From Haematobia irritans (taxonomy: Eukaryota > Arthropoda > Insecta > Diptera > Muscidae): a stretch of DNA of 64,000 nt. The first letter of the stretch is position 1. The number at the start of each line of letters is the position of its first letter. The position numbers and the translations under genes are program-made. The DNA is taken from the NCBI RefSeq assembly GCF_050003625.1, contig NC_134397.1:269446070-269510069 (forward strand). The letters run 5' to 3'. The notes beneath the pieces were generated by a model, which was given only the letters and a program-made list of their open reading frames with translations, was not told the DNA's origin and did not search any database. This document shows, piece after piece, positions 24,568-37,689 of the stretch.

Positions 24568-26890
24568 AACAAGTATATACGGTCGTAAGTTCGGCCAGGC
24601 CGAAGCTTATGTACCTCCACCATGGATTGCGTAAACTTCTACTAAAGACTGTCATCCGCAATTGAATTACTTGGGTTGCGGTAACACTTGCCGATGGCAA
24701 AACATCCTAACACCATCTTCTAAATTGTAAGTTAGTCCATAAGTGGTATATATTAAATTAAAAAAATGGTATATATAGAATTAAAAAAAAAAACGTATAT
24801 AATTCAGTTTGACAAAATTTTCTATAGAAATGAATTTTGGCAAAATTTTCTATAGAAATAAAATTTTTACAAAATGTTCTATAGAAATAACATTTTGACA
24901 AAATTTTCTATAGAAATAACATTTTGACAAAATTTTCTATAGAAATAAAACATTGACAAAATTTTCTATAGAAATAACATTTTGACAAAATTTTCTATAG
25001 AAATAAAACATTGACAAAATTTTCTATAGAAATAAAATATTGACAAAATTTTCTATAAAAATAAAATTTTGACAAAATTTTCTATAGAAATAAAATTTTG
25101 ACACAATTTTCTATAGAAATACAATTTTGACAAAAATTTTTATAGAAATAAAATATTGACAAAATTTTCTATAAAAATAAAATTTTGACAAAATTTTCTA
25201 TAGAAATAAAATTTTGACACAAATTTCTATAGAAATAAAATTTTGACAAAATTTTCTATAGAAATAAAATATTGAAAAAATTTTCTATAAAAAAAAATTT
25301 TGACAAAATTTTCTATAGAAATAAAATTTTGACACAATTTTCTATAGAAATCAAATTTTGACAAAAAATTTTATAGAAATAAAATTTTGACAAAATTTTC
25401 TATAGAAATAAAATTTTGGTAGATTATTTTTGTATCGAGTGGCAACCATGAATATGAACCGATATGGACCAATTTTTGTGTGATTGGGGACCATATGGAC
25501 CAATTTTGGCATGGTTTTTAGCCATATACTAACACCACGTTACAATTTCAACCGGATCGGATGAAGTTTCCTCCAAGAAGTTTCAGAGGTCAAATCTGGT
25601 GAATATGTTATATGGGGGCTATAATAATATTGGACCGATGTGGACGAAATTTTGCATGGTTTTTAGAGACCATATACTAACATCGCGTACCAAATTTCAA
25701 CTGAGTCAGATGAATTTTGCTCCTCCAAGGGGTTCCGGAGTTCAATCTGTGGATCGATTTATATGTCGGCTCTATATAATTATGGACCGAAATCGTCCAA
25801 TTTTTGCATGGTTGTTAGACACCATATACTAACACCACGTACCAAATTTCAATCGGATCGGATGAATTTTGATCCGTCAAGAGGCTCCGGAGTTCAAATC
25901 TGGGGATCGGTTTATATGCGGGCTATATATAATTATGGACCCATGTGAACCAATTTTTGCATGGTTGTTAGAGACCATATACCAACATCATGTATCAAAT
26001 TTCAGCAGGATCGGATGAATTTTTTGCTTTTCTTAGAGGCTCCGCAAGCCAAATCGATGGATGGGTTTATATGGGGGATATATGTAATTATGAACCGATG
26101 TGAACCAATTTTTGCGTGGTAGTGGGAGACCGTATACCAACACTATGTACCAAATTTCAGGCAGATCGGATGAAATATGCTTCTCTTAGAGGCTCTGCAA
26201 GGCAAATCTGGGGATCGGTTTATATGGGGGCTATATATAATTATGGACCGATGTCGACCACGTTTTGCAAGGTTGTTAGAGACCATATACCAACACCATG
26301 TACCAAATTTCGGCCGGATCGGATGAAATTTGCTTCTCTTAGAGGCTCCGCAAACCAAATCTGGGGATCGGTTTATATTGAGGCTATATATAAGAAATGA
26401 CCGATGTCGACCACTTTTTACACGGTTGTTACAGACCATATACCAACACCATGTACCGAGTCGGATGAAATTTTCTTCTCTTTGAGGGCCCGCAAACCCT
26501 CAAAGAGAGGGCTATATATAATTATGTGAACCAATTTTTCGTGGTTGTTAGAGACCTTATACCAACACTATGTACCAAATTTCAAGCAGATCGAATGAAA
26601 TATGCTTCTCTTAGAGGCTCCGCAAGGCAAATCGGGGGGTCCGTTTATATGGGGGCTATACGTAAAAGTGATCCGATATGGCCCATTTGCAATACCTGCA
26701 ATAACAAATACTTGAGCCAAGTTTCAAGTCGTTAGCATGTTTCGTTCGGAAGCTAGCAAGATTTCAACAGACGGACGGACGGACATGCTTAGATCGACTC
26801 AGAATTTCACCACGACCCAGAATATATATACTTTATGTGGTCTGAGAGCAATATATCGAAGTGTTACAAACGGAATGACAAAGTTAATAT
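24568..26890 (+). mobile_element. DINE-1/mini-me-like element, family A copy 2
   Basis: The head AAGTATATACGG with AAGTTCGGCCAGGCCGAAGC is followed by a 29-bp minisatellite array and about eight 150-155 bp repeat units (GGATCGGTTTATATGGGGGC...). Then come GGACGGACGGAC, the AGATCGACTCAGAATTTCAC core and a short TA run. The 3' hairpin is missing: the match stops at GACAAAGTTAATAT (26890). Confidence 0.72.
24800..25425. repeat. 29-bp minisatellite array inside family A element
   Basis: About 21 well-conserved units of TTTCTATAGAAATAAAATTT followed by TGACAAAAT. It sits at the same position in the element as the array in the copy at 29586-32414, so it looks like an internal component and not a chance insertion. 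Confidence 0.88.
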
Positions 26891-28428
26891 GTAAAATCTT
26901 CATAGGTAAAATCTTTAAATTTATCTTCGGCAAGTGTACTGGTTGAACTGCTCTGCTTGGGAGAATATCTCTCATCAAACCCCTTGATGACCAGACAAGA
27001 AAAAAAAATGGCACATACAAAATGTCATCAAAGGCATATTAAAGAAAAATGCATCTCACGTTGTTGTTGTTCATGTTCTCAAATCCAACGACAACAACGT
27101 AAACAAGGAGAATATATCATAACTGTATTTATAACCGTATACATATAACATTATACAAACTCCATACGAACAAATTAATTATTGATTATGTTAATATTTA
27201 TATATCATTAATTCTATGTTTATTACAACAACAACAACAACAACAACAGCAGTATAAGTGAAACAAACAGGTGAACATGAATATGGATAAATACATAATA
27301 CAGACGATATTGAATATTTGATTGGTTTTCAATATTTGTCCCCTATGGCCACGGGGGAAATTGATCAAAATCAATAGGGGACATTATGTCCGGATAGTAA
27401 ATGAATATGAATATGACATATTTATGCCATTACATCATATTATAAATAAATTAAATAGAGCATTTAATTAAAAAGAGTTAAACGACCTCATAGAGAGAAT
27501 ACCCAAGTGTGTGTGTGTGTGTTGGTAAATGTATGAGTGCATAGTGATAAATATCATACGGTTTGATTATTGTCACAAAGGCATGAACATGTATACAACT
27601 GTTATTTTATTTTTCATGTACGTTAAACATGAACACTTTATGATATTAATATTTTTAGAAGATGAGTGAATTTAATTGTCCTGATATGGCTATAAAGGTA
27701 TACAGACAACCACATACATTCAAATATTAGTTTACAAATATCATTTTCACTTCATAAAACCTTTCTAAAATCACAAAAAATAAGTCATTACTAATATTTC
27801 ATGAATATATATTGGAAATGTTACGCTTTGAGTTTCATTTTGAAATTTAATTGATGTAAGCTAGTGTCGTCATATTTGCAATACTGTTTACCTTAATTAA
27901 GTTACTTTAGTATACAAACCTTTAACATATAAATAAATAAATTACTCTAATGTCCATTAGATATTTAACTATAGTTATCATTTGCATACTAATGGTGAAG
28001 TTGAAAGAATATGTTTGTTAAATTATGACTTCATTATCTAGACATTTTATCTAATATATTTAAATAAAATATACCCAAATGTAATTAGTATATGGAAATT
28101 TAATATTCCAATAAATATTGACATAATCTATCAAAATGATGGTATTACTACATGTAATGCAATAACAAAATATAGATAATTTAAATAGATTGTTAGGAAT
28201 GACAGATTTTTATATATTTATAGCTTTCCTGAATTAATATTTAATTCCAATAATTAAAAATATATATATATATATATTTTTTTGAGTTGAAATTCAATGC
28301 ATTTAGAAGGACACAACAGACGTTTTGTTGGCAGTCACAGACTTTAAAGCAGCAAAATGTTTAGGTTTAACACATTAAATCGTTATAGTAATACTGACAG
28401 CATTACCATCCGATTTCCAACGGATCGG
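26891..28428. other. unassigned AT-rich DNA with microsatellites
   Basis: Contains (CAA)n at about 27223-27248, a short (GT)n near 27510 and (TA)n near 28258. No gene is seen. Confidence 0.45.
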
Positions 28429-28443
28429 GGTGGTGGAGAAGGT

Positions 28444-28733
28444 TAGGTTAGGTGGCAGCCCGATGTATCAGGGTGAACTTCTCTCTTATCACTGAGTGCT
28501 GTCCGATTCCATGTTAAGCTCAATGACAATGGGCCTCCTTTTTATAGCCGAGTCCGAACGGCGTTCCACATTGCAGTGAAACCACTTAGAGAAGCTTTGT
28601 AACCCTCAGAAATGTCACCAGCATTACTGAGGTAGGATAATCCACCGCTGAAAAACTTTTGGTGTTCGGTCGAAGCAGGAATCGAACCCACGACCTTGTG
28701 TATGCAAGGCGGGCATGCACCACCGTGGCTCCC
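28444..28733 (-). mobile_element. tRNA-derived SINE with 15-bp TSD
   Basis: Minus-strand copy with head, B box and part of the (CCTAA)n tail. It has a 10-bp deletion in the A-box region (TAACCATTG lost). Direct repeats GGTGGTGGAGAAGGT at 28429-28443 and 28734-28748 are its target-site duplication. Confidence 0.85.
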
Positions 28734-30919
28734 GGTGGTGGAGAAGGTACTGAAGAAAATTATTATGGCTGGACAGGCAGACCTATTTGTCTGCTTAAGA
28801 AGCAATAATTCAATAAAGGACAATACCGAGTAAATGGAAAATTTTGTTTACGTTTGCATCAATAAAAAAAACAATCACACAACACTGAATTTTTAACACT
28901 TCGTGTACGCCATCTTGTATAGGCATCGTGTCTATTAATATCCCAGCAAAAAAAGAGCTTCAAAAATAATAGTTTGGATCCCCAATTTGTGATCCGGAAG
29001 TAGTGCAGACTTGGATCATCTCCAAAGCATTTTTACATCCTATGACAAGGATGGAAGTAACATACTCCATTTTTCGATACTTTGCATTATTTTAGAAGTT
29101 GTGCTTTGGATGAAGAAAACTAAAAAAAATATTTTTTTTCCAATTTTACTTTTTATTTTTATCAGTAAGTTTTATTACACTTTTAAAAAAAAACTTCTTC
29201 CCTTCCACCGGGGGATGAACCTGGGTCTGTTGGTACCATAACAGAACGCCTCAGCCACAAATACCATGGAACTCGATGCATCAAAACGGCATGACATTCT
29301 AAAAAATTTCTTAGGTGTTCTTTATTATTAGGAATGAAAAAAATAAAGAATACTGGTTCAAATCTCACTAGCAGAAATATTTTTCTTAAAAAAATATTTT
29401 TTTTATGTTACATGTACATCGCTTTTATTTTATTTTTTGGCGGCATAAATTTTTTTTATAAATATATTTTTTCCATAAAAGAATCAACAAAAAATTAAAA
29501 TTTATCGTAATTTACAAAACCAAAAAAACTGCCATAGAAGTGAACAAGTGAAACGGCACAGGTTCAAACCCCAGCGGGAATGATTTTTATACCCTCTACC
29601 ATAGGATGGGGGTATATTAACTTTGTCATTCCGTTTGTAACATATCGAAATATTGCTCTAAGACCCCATAAAGTATATATATATTCTGGGTCGTGGTGAA
29701 ATTCTGAGTCGACCTAAGCATGTCCGTCCGTCCGTCCGTCTGTTGAAATCACGCTAACTTCCGAACGAAACAAGCTATCGACTTGAAACTTGGCACAAGT
29801 AGTTGGTATTGCAAATGGGCCATATCGGTCCACTTTTACGTATAGCCCCCATATAAAGGGACCCTCAGATTTGGCTTGTGGAGCCTCTAACAGAAGCATA
29901 TTTCATCCGATCCGATTCACATCGGTCCATAATTATATACAGCCCCCATATAAACCGATCCCCAGATTTGGCTTGCGGAGCCTCAAAGAGAAGCAAATTT
30001 CATCCGATCCGGATGAAATTTGCTACATGGTGTTGGTATATGGTCTCTAACAACCATGCAAAAATTGGTTCACATCGGTCCATAATTATATATAGCCCAC
30101 ATATAAACCGATCCCCAGATTTGGCTTGCGGAGCCTCAAAGAGAAGCAAATTTCATCCGATCCGGCTAAAATTTGGTACATGGTGTTGGTAAATGGCCTC
30201 TACCAATTGTGCAAAAATTGGTCCACATCGGTCCATAATTATATATAGCCCCCATATACACCGATCCCCAGATTTGGCTGGCGGAGCCTCAAAGAGAAGC
30301 AAATTTCATCCGATCCAGCTGAAATTTGGTACATGGTGTTGGTAAATGGTCTCTAACAACCGTGCAAAAATTGGTCCACATCGGTCCATAATTATATATA
30401 GCCCCCATATAAACCGATCCCCAGATTTGGCTTGTGGAGCCACTAACAGAAGCATTTTTCATCCTATCCGGCTGAAATTTGGTACATGGTGTTGGTAAAT
30501 GGCCTCTAACAACTGTGCAAAAATTGGTCCACATCGGTCCATAATTATATATAGCCCCCATATAAACCGATCCCCAGATTTGGCTTGCGGAGCCTCAAAG
30601 AGAAGCAAATTTCATCCGATCCGGCTAAAATTTGGTACATGGTGTTGGTAAATGGCCTCTAACAACTGTGCAAAAATTGGTCCACATCGGTCCATAATTA
30701 TATATAGCCCCCATATACACCGATCCCCAGATTTGGCTGGCGGAGCCTCAAAGAGAAGCAAATTTCATCCGATCCAGCTGAAATTTGGTACATGGTGTTG
30801 GTAAATGGTCTCTAACAACCGTGCAAAAATTGGTCCATATCGGTCTATAGTTATATATAGCCGATCTCCAATCACACAAAAATTGGTCCATATCGGTTCA
30901 TAATCATGATTGCCAAAAA

Positions 30920-31235
30920 TAATTTACTAAAATTTTATTTCTACAGAAAATTTTGTCAAAATTTTATTTCTACAGAAAATTTTGTCAACATTTTATTTCT
31001 ATAGAAAATTTTGTTAAAATTTTATTCGCTTCATAATCAAATTTTCATCATTGTCAAAATTTTATTTCTATAGAAAAGTTTGTTAAAATTTCATTTCTGT
31101 AGAAAATTTTGTCAAAATTTTCTTTCTATAGAAAATTTTGTGAAAATGTTATTTCTATAGAAAAGTTTGTTAAAATTTCATTTCTATAGAAAATTTTGTC
31201 AAAATTTTATGTCTATAGAAAATTTTGTCAAACTG
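30920..31235. repeat. 29-bp minisatellite array
   Basis: Ten to eleven units of TTTATTTCTATAGAAAATTT followed by TGTCAAAAT. They lie in the same place in family A as the 24800-25425 array, and the adjoining AAACTGAATTATAT is shared. Confidence 0.85.
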
Positions 31236-31244
31236 AATTATATA

Positions 31245-32187
31245 AAGGGTGATTCTTTTGAGGTTAGGATTTTCATGCATTAGTATTTGACAGATCACGT
31301 GGGATTTCAGACATGGTGTCAAAGAGAAAGATGCTCAGTATGCTTTGACATTTCATCATGAATAGACTTACGATCTGCCACAACGTCGAATTTTCAGTGA
31401 ATGGGCCCTAGAAAAGTTGGCAGAAAATCCGCTTTTTTATCGACAAATTTTGTTCAGCGATGAGGCTCATTTCTGGTTGAATGGCTACGTAAATAAGCAA
31501 AATTGCCGCATTTGGAGTGAAGAGCAACCAGAAGCCGTTCAAGAACTGCCCATGCATCCCGAAAAATGCACTGTTTGGTGTGGTTTGTACGCTGGTGGAA
31601 TCATTGGACCGTATTTTTTCAAAGATGCTGTTGGACGCAACGTTACGGTGAATGGCGATCGCTATCGTTCGATGCTAACAAACTTTTTGTTGCCAAAAAT
31701 GGAAGAACTGAACTTGGTTGACATGTGGTTTCAACAAGATGGCGCTACATGCCACACAGCTCGCGATTCTATGGAAAACTTCGGAAAACTTGAGGGAAAA
31801 CTTCGGAGAACAATTCATCTCAAGAAATGGACCGGTAAGTTGGCCACCAAGATCATGCGATTTGACGCCTTTAGACTATTTTTTGTGGGGCTACGTCAAG
31901 TCTAAAGTCTACAGAAATAAGCCAGCAACTATTCCAGCTTTGGAAGACAACATTTCCGAAGAAATTCGGGCTATTCCGGCCGAAATGCTCGAAAAAGTTG
32001 CCCAAAATTGGACTTTCCGAATGGACCACCTAAGACGCAGCCGCGGTCAACATTTAAATGAAATTATCTTCAAAAAGTAAATGTCATGGACCAATCTAAC
32101 GTTTCAAATAAAGAACCGATGAGATTTTGCAAATTTTATGCGTTTTTTTTTTTTAAAAAGTTATCAAGCTCTTAACAAATCACCCTT
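31245..32187 (+). mobile_element. deleted DD41D mariner-like element, copy 2
   Basis: Termini are identical to the 19987-20919 copy, with TA target duplications at 31243-31244 and 32188-32189. It shares the same N-terminal transposase deletion and is nearly identical outside one small rearrangement near 31772-31795. Confidence 0.88.
31417..32080 (+). pseudogene. DD41D transposase fragment, frameshifted
   Basis: The first half matches the copy at 20159, with D motifs at LFSDEAHFWLNGYVN and WFQQDGATCHT. A short local rearrangement around 31772-31795 (a repeated AACTTCGG) then shifts the frame, and the third D (DLTPLDYFLW) is read only in the second frame (ORF 31718-32080). It is non-functional in both the missing N-terminus and the broken catalytic domain. 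Confidence 0.85.
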
Positions 32188-32775
32188 TACATATGTCATC
32201 GATCTTTTTTGATTTAATATAACCACGTATGGACTTACATACAATTTAGAAGACGGTTTTAGGAGGTTTTAAGATACCTTACCATCGGCAAGCGTTACCG
32301 CAACTTAAGTAATTCGATTGTGGATGGCAGTGTTTAGAAGAAGTTTCTACGCAATCCATGGTGGAGGGTACATAAGCTTCGGCCTGGCCGAACTTACGGC
32401 CGTATATACTTGTTTTTGCTAGGATGTTGCTATTTTTTCTAAAATGGGATTCGATATTACCTTTATTAGAGTAGTGGTTATTCTTATCCAAAAAAAAACA
32501 AAAATTGTCAAGAAAAAAAATTAATTTAGAAAATATGACTCCTGAAGGATTCCAAAAAATATTTAATAAGAAAAACAAACAAAAAACCAGTTTAAAAATG
32601 GTCGAACCCTGACCTCAAAATATGATTTCGATTACTGGTATTAATAAGAGGAATAACTTTTAGTATACACAGAAAAGTTATTATTTTTAAATTCCTAGTA
32701 ATACTGCAAGATTTTATTTTTTTTTTTACCGGTAATGCTGGAAGAATCACTATTGGTTACCCAATTTTTGCTGGG

Positions 32776-33984
32776 ACAATGTATCTCAAAACACACAGAT
32801 AATATTTCAGTACCCTTTAGTGGGTTTTTGATGATTCTTAAATTAAAAAAAAATAAATAAATAAAAATTATTCATTATCTCTTTACTTTCCGAATCATAA
32901 TGGTACATTAAATATTTGTTTTAACCTTTGTACACTTATGTTTTGTATAAAATTTCACAAAAATGGGAAATAATGCTATTATTTCCTCTTTTTTTTTGCA
33001 ACAATATTTTATTCCCTTTGCTAAGATTTGCCCCATTTTTCCATTCCACTAGAAAATGTTTTGACAAAATTATATAGCAAATAAAAAATAAAATCACAAT
33101 GAAACCCATTTGAATACAAAGAACGTGCATCAAATATTAAAATTCAGCAACGAAAAACGTGCATAGATTATCTCCAGGTATTGTGACATACAAAGAGAGG
33201 GGGATTCACAATGCATGAGTAAAAAATCTATGGTATTTAGTAAAGGTAAGAGAAAGAGCAAAGGAGAGTATTACGAATGTGTTGTGAGTGTATAGGGTTA
33301 TTATGTTTACAGCGTTAGCACATATGGTTACTATTGCATGTTACAATTTTTTTTTTTGCTATGACAACACAGAGAGAGTATGTATTTATAGATTGAAATA
33401 CATATATGTATGTATGTATGAATGTGAATTTATATGTATCTCACTAGAGCAAAACTCGTGCAATATTTATGCTGCAATAGTCAAGAGCTTTGAGGCGCAT
33501 ACTAAGCGTTCATGTTTTGCTATGAAATTTCTCAACCTCCACCACCACCACCACTAAGCATAAGCCATTCAATTCACAATATCAAATATGAAAACAACGA
33601 AAATTCATAAAATATCGGTGAAATAAAGGAGCAAATATTACTTTTAAGAGAGATTGCTATATATTTCTGTGATAAAATTGTTTATTTTTTTAATATTTTG
33701 CGAAATACGAAACCCAAATTCACTACCGTAGTGCCATGCATAGAACATACACAGAAAAAAAGTGTCTTGTAAATTTAAGGACCCTTTTAACTTCCACATG
33801 GTTCAACAAATTTACTGTAATATAGTTCATTTTTCGTAACCACAACGAAAATTAACTTAGCTAAAGGAAAACTTATAAAAATTCAGTAAATGTTTTTTAG
33901 TTCATTAACTACGAAATGGAAAGGATTTTTCCTTAAATAAATTTGCAACACAGTAGTTAATGCATCGTTGATTCTATTATAAAA
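32776..33984. other. unassigned AT-rich DNA
   Basis: Contains a short (GTAT)n near 33405-33420 and (CCA)n at 33536-33553. No supportable gene. Confidence 0.4.
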
Positions 33985-35873
33985 CAAGTAAGTAAGGTCT
34001 AATGTCGGGCGGAGCCGACTATATTATACCCTTCACCACTATGTAGACAAACATTTGTGTTACCATCTCAACTACTTAAAATTTGCTGGGAGCTATATAA
34101 AAGTTTGCATTTCCAGATACAAATACTTTTAATGGAAACAATTTTTTGTACTTCTACAAAAACTCTAGAATTAAAATTTAAATCGGCTAACGCCCTGCGA
34201 TGAAACACACTGTTAGTAAAAAATACGGGAAATATGAAGCGAGAGAAATTTTAATGCAATTGTACAAAAGAGATTTATGATTTTTCAGGCAATACATATG
34301 TATTCGAGATATAGGACAATTTGAGTAATATTTACAATTTTTGCTACTCAGCAGTGGCAATTTTACAAGGATATTGGTTAGATCTCGCCAAGATATGTGG
34401 TCAAGTGTGGGTTGTGATATATTATTTGGTCTAGTCAGGCGACTTGGAGCCTTATTTAAAACTCATCCGTTCTGTGGAAATTTTGGCATTGCAGTGTGTA
34501 GGATATGGCTAAGGTATGGGGAAATCATCACAGAATTTTGTGTAAAGTGTGAGAATTTTGGCCATATTTGTATTCTCTGAGGAAACTATCCAGTCAATTG
34601 GAGGAAAATCCCAATGAAAATGGGTCTAAATTATGAAACAGTCCACCATATTTTCCCAACTCTGGTGTACGTATATATGGGAGCTATATACAATACGAAC
34701 CAATTTTGACTAAATTTGACATGCATAGTTAGAATAATAATTATGCTATCTATGCGAAATATCACGTAAATGGGAGTATAACTTTGGCCCCCTTGGTCAT
34801 ATGAGTGCAAATCGGACGGGATATATATGTGGGAGCCATATCTAAATCTGAACCAATTTCAACCAAATTTGCCAAAATTACCTATACTACTAAACGTACT
34901 CCTTGTGCGAAATTTGAAGCAAATCACGGCAAAACCCTGGATTTTGAGGCCATATAAGTTCAAATCGAATGAAATATATATATGGGAGCTATATCTAAAT
35001 CTGAATCGATTTTGACCATATTTGGCACATACAATAGTATCGTTAAAAGTACCGCTTGTGCAAAATTTGAAGTAAGCCAGGGCAAAACTCTGGCTTTTGA
35101 GACCATATAAGTTCAAATCGGGCGAAAGATATATATGTGAGCTATATCCAAATCTGAACCGATTTTAACAAAATTTGACACACTTAACGATACTATTAAA
35201 CGTACTGCTTGTGTAAAATTTGAACCAAATCACGGCAAAACTCAGGCTTTTGAGACCATATAAGTTCAAATCGGACGAAAGATATATATGGAAGCTATAT
35301 CTAAATCTGAACCGATTTCAATTAAATTTTCCAAGCATTGGTAGAATGTCAATTCTACTCTTTATGCAAAATTTCACGTAAATCGGTAGTAACATTTGGC
35401 CTCTGTGGTCATATGAGTCTAAATCGGACGAATGATATATATGGGAGCTATACCTAAATCTGAACCGATTTAGCTGAAGCAAGTTTTTCGAGACTCATAA
35501 AATATTCGGATGTACTGAATTTGAAGAACATCGGTTGATAAACACGCCAATTATGACCAGATCGGGGATAAATATATATGGCAGCTATATCTAAATCTGA
35601 ACCGATTTTTTCTAAAATTAATAGCGATTGTCTTTGTCCCAAAAAACGACCCTATGCCAAATTTGAGGACGATCGGACTTAAACTGCGACCTGTACTTTG
35701 CGCACAAAAATACATGAACAGACAGACAGACGGACATCGCTAAATCGACTTAGAATTTAATTCTAAGCCGATCCGTATACTAAAAGGTTGGTCTATGATT
35801 ACTCCTTCTTGGCGTTACATACAAATGCACAAACTTATTATACCCTGTACCACAGTAGTGGTGAAGGGTAAAA
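33985..35873 (+). mobile_element. DINE-1-like element family B, near-complete diverged copy
   Basis: The head AACAAGTAAGTAAGGTCTAA with GTCGGGCGGAGCCGACTATA is followed by seven or so 150-bp units (GGGAGCTATATCTAAATCTG...). A GACAGACAGACGGACATCG run and the 3' block CCCTGTACCAC...GTGGTGAAGGGTA follow. It abuts a second family B copy at 35876. Confidence 0.72.
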
Positions 35874-35875
35874 AA

Positions 35876-36978
35876 AAATATGGGAAACATTTAAATCTGA
35901 AGCAATTTTAAGGAAACTTCGCAAAAGCTTATTTATGATTTATCGCTCGATATATATGTATTAGAAGTTTAGGAAAATTAGAGTCATTTTTACAACTTTT
36001 CGATTAAGCAGAGGCGATTTTACAAGGAAAATGTTGGTATTTTGACCATTTTTGTCGAAATCGTAAAAACTTATATATAGGAGCTATATCTAAATCTGAA
36101 CCGATTTCAACCAAATTTGGCACGCATAGCTACAATGCTAAATCTACTCCCTGTGCAAAATTTCAACCAAATTGGGCCAAAACTCCGGCTATTAGAACCA
36201 ATTAGTCCATATCGGGCGAAAGATATATATGGGAGCTATATCTAAATCTGAACCGATTTCAATCAAATTTCGCACACTTAACTGCACTACTAATTTTACT
36301 CCTAGTGCAAAATTTCAAACAAATTTGGCCAAAACTCTGGCTTCTACGACCATATTAGTCCATATCGGGCGAAAGATATATATGGGAGCTATATCTAAAT
36401 CTGAATCGATTTCAATTAAATTTGGCACGCATAGCTACAATGTTAAATCTACGCCCTGTGCAAAATTTCAACCAAATTGGGCCAAAACTCTGGCTTTTAG
36501 GACCATATTAGTCCATATCGGGTGAAAGATATATATGGGAGCTATATCTAAATCTGAACCGATTTCAATCAAATTTCGCACACTTGACTACACTACTAAT
36601 TGTAGTCCTAGTACAAAATTTCAACCAAATTCGGCCAAAAATCTGGCCTCTGGAGCCATATAAGTCCATATCGGGCGAAAGATATATATGGGAGCTATAT
36701 CTAAATCTGAACCGATTTCTTCCAAAATCAATAGGATTCTATTCTGACCCAAATTAGGAACATGTGCCAAATTTGAAGGCGATTGGACTTAAATTGCGAC
36801 CTAGACTTTGATCACAAAAATGTGTTCACAGACAGACGGACATGGTTATATCGACTCAGGGAGTCACCCTGAGCATTATTGCCAAAGACACCATGTGTCT
36901 ATCTCGTCTCCTTCTGGGTGTTACAAACATATGCACTAACTTATAATACCCTGTTCCACAGTGTGGCGCAAGGTATAA
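35876..36978 (+). mobile_element. DINE-1-like element family B, 5'-truncated copy
   Basis: Begins within the element at AAATATGGGAAACATTTAAA, carries about four repeat units and ends with the CCCTGTTCCACAGTGTGGCG block. It is much closer to the 13640 and 60175 copies than to its neighbour at 33985. Confidence 0.7.
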
Positions 36979-37255
36979 AAATAGCGTCAAAGGAAAAATG
37001 TTGCATCTCTAAAATTGCGTTCCCTCAGAAAAGTTCAAAACGCTTCTTTCAGTGTAAAAACCTTGTGATTTCAAGGGAACATCCTTATGCTACTTGTACA
37101 GCATTTGAGATCTGATGTAAATAAAAAATTATATCACCTCTCTCAGCAGTAATTGTTCAACGAGAAATTTTTATTTAATATTTCTAAACAATACAGCTTT
37201 TCAAGTTTCCATCGTGAAAATATTGCCACAATTAACGCTAATGTTTGGTAAACTC

Positions 37256-37520
37256 TTACAACCTTTTTCTGCACACTTGTTTTGGTTTCCCATACCAACT
37301 ATAATGTACCATATCACACTTGAATGTTTCACAACAATCGCTATGGAATTTACACTATAAAGACAAACATTGTTTTTTTTTCCAAAATTGCTTTTTAAAG
37401 TTTTGGTAAAATTAAATCCTCCTATTATCTACCTACCGGTTGACCATGGCAGTCTTTGCCACCCCCTAGAACCAACGAAACAAGTTGAAAGACTAAAACA
37501 CAAAGTAATGTTAACTTCAT
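37256..37520 (-). CDS. secreted six-cysteine knottin-like peptide, gene 2
   Basis: A two-exon gene. Exon 1 is 37437-37520, the intron is 37355-37436 (82 bp, GTAGGT...TATAG, phase 0) and exon 2 is 37256-37354 ending in TAA. The 60-residue product starts MKLTLLCVLVFQLVSLVLGG, a clear signal peptide, and has a basic mature part with CHGQPC, FHSDCC, FKC and a final KQVC. The spacing C-X4-C-X5-CC-X4-C-X14-C fits an inhibitor cystine knot (known fold family; the function here is unknown). It is a close paralogue of gene 1, on the opposite strand 3.5 kb away and divergently oriented. Relative to gene 1, a TAC-to-TAA change shortens the C-terminus, so it ends RKRL. An AATAAA signal lies at 37170-37175 on the minus strand. 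Alternatives are a protease inhibitor or antimicrobial peptide of the same fold. Confidence 0.82.
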
Positions 37521-37562
37521 TTTGAAACTGTTAAAGATTCTCATTTCAAGAAACTCATCTCA

Positions 37563-37618
37563 CATATAAAGCCTTTTTTTTGGGCATGTAATTTCAAGGT
37601 ATCTGACATTTGTTACGC
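37563..37618 (-). promoter_or_regulatory. gene 2 promoter: conserved motif and TATA box
   Basis: On the minus strand GCGTAACAAATGTCAGATA (37600-37618) precedes TTTATATG (about 37563-37570), which lies about 45 bp before the ATG. Both elements and the spacer AAAAAAGGYTTTATAT align with gene 1. Confidence 0.6.
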
Positions 37619-37689
37619 ATGGAGTTAATGACCATAAAATACTTGTATACAGCTCTTTAGTTTACCTGCATAGAATAAGAAAATTAATG

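Larger units (their letters stand above)
29586..32414 (-). mobile_element. DINE-1/mini-me-like element, family A copy 3
   Basis: On the minus strand the head (AAGTATATACGGCCGTAAG) is at the right end and the terminal CCATCCTATGGTAGAGGGTA block is at the left. Near the left end are the TA run, the core and (GTCC)n at 29720-29740. Five or more 150-155 bp units follow, then a 29-bp minisatellite (30920-31235). A DD41D element (31245-32187) is inserted at a TA within it. Confidence 0.75.
28942..32775 (+). mobile_element. family D element with large nested insert
   Basis: Starts CCCAGCAAAAAAAGAGC and ends CCCAATTTTTGCTGGG, so the ends are inverted. The native part spans 28942-29585 and 32415-32775. 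It contains a tRNA-like stretch on the minus strand at about 29195-29290, with TGGCTGAGGCG (A-box-like) and GGTTCATCCCC (B-box-like). A second box-B-like GGTTCAAACCCC is at 29561-29572. The family A element at 29586-32414 is inserted inside. Confidence 0.5.

Noticed and set aside
29195..29290. A functional tRNA gene
   Set aside because: It has A-box-like and B-box-like words but I cannot form an acceptor stem or a normal anticodon arm; treated as tRNA-like repeat sequence.
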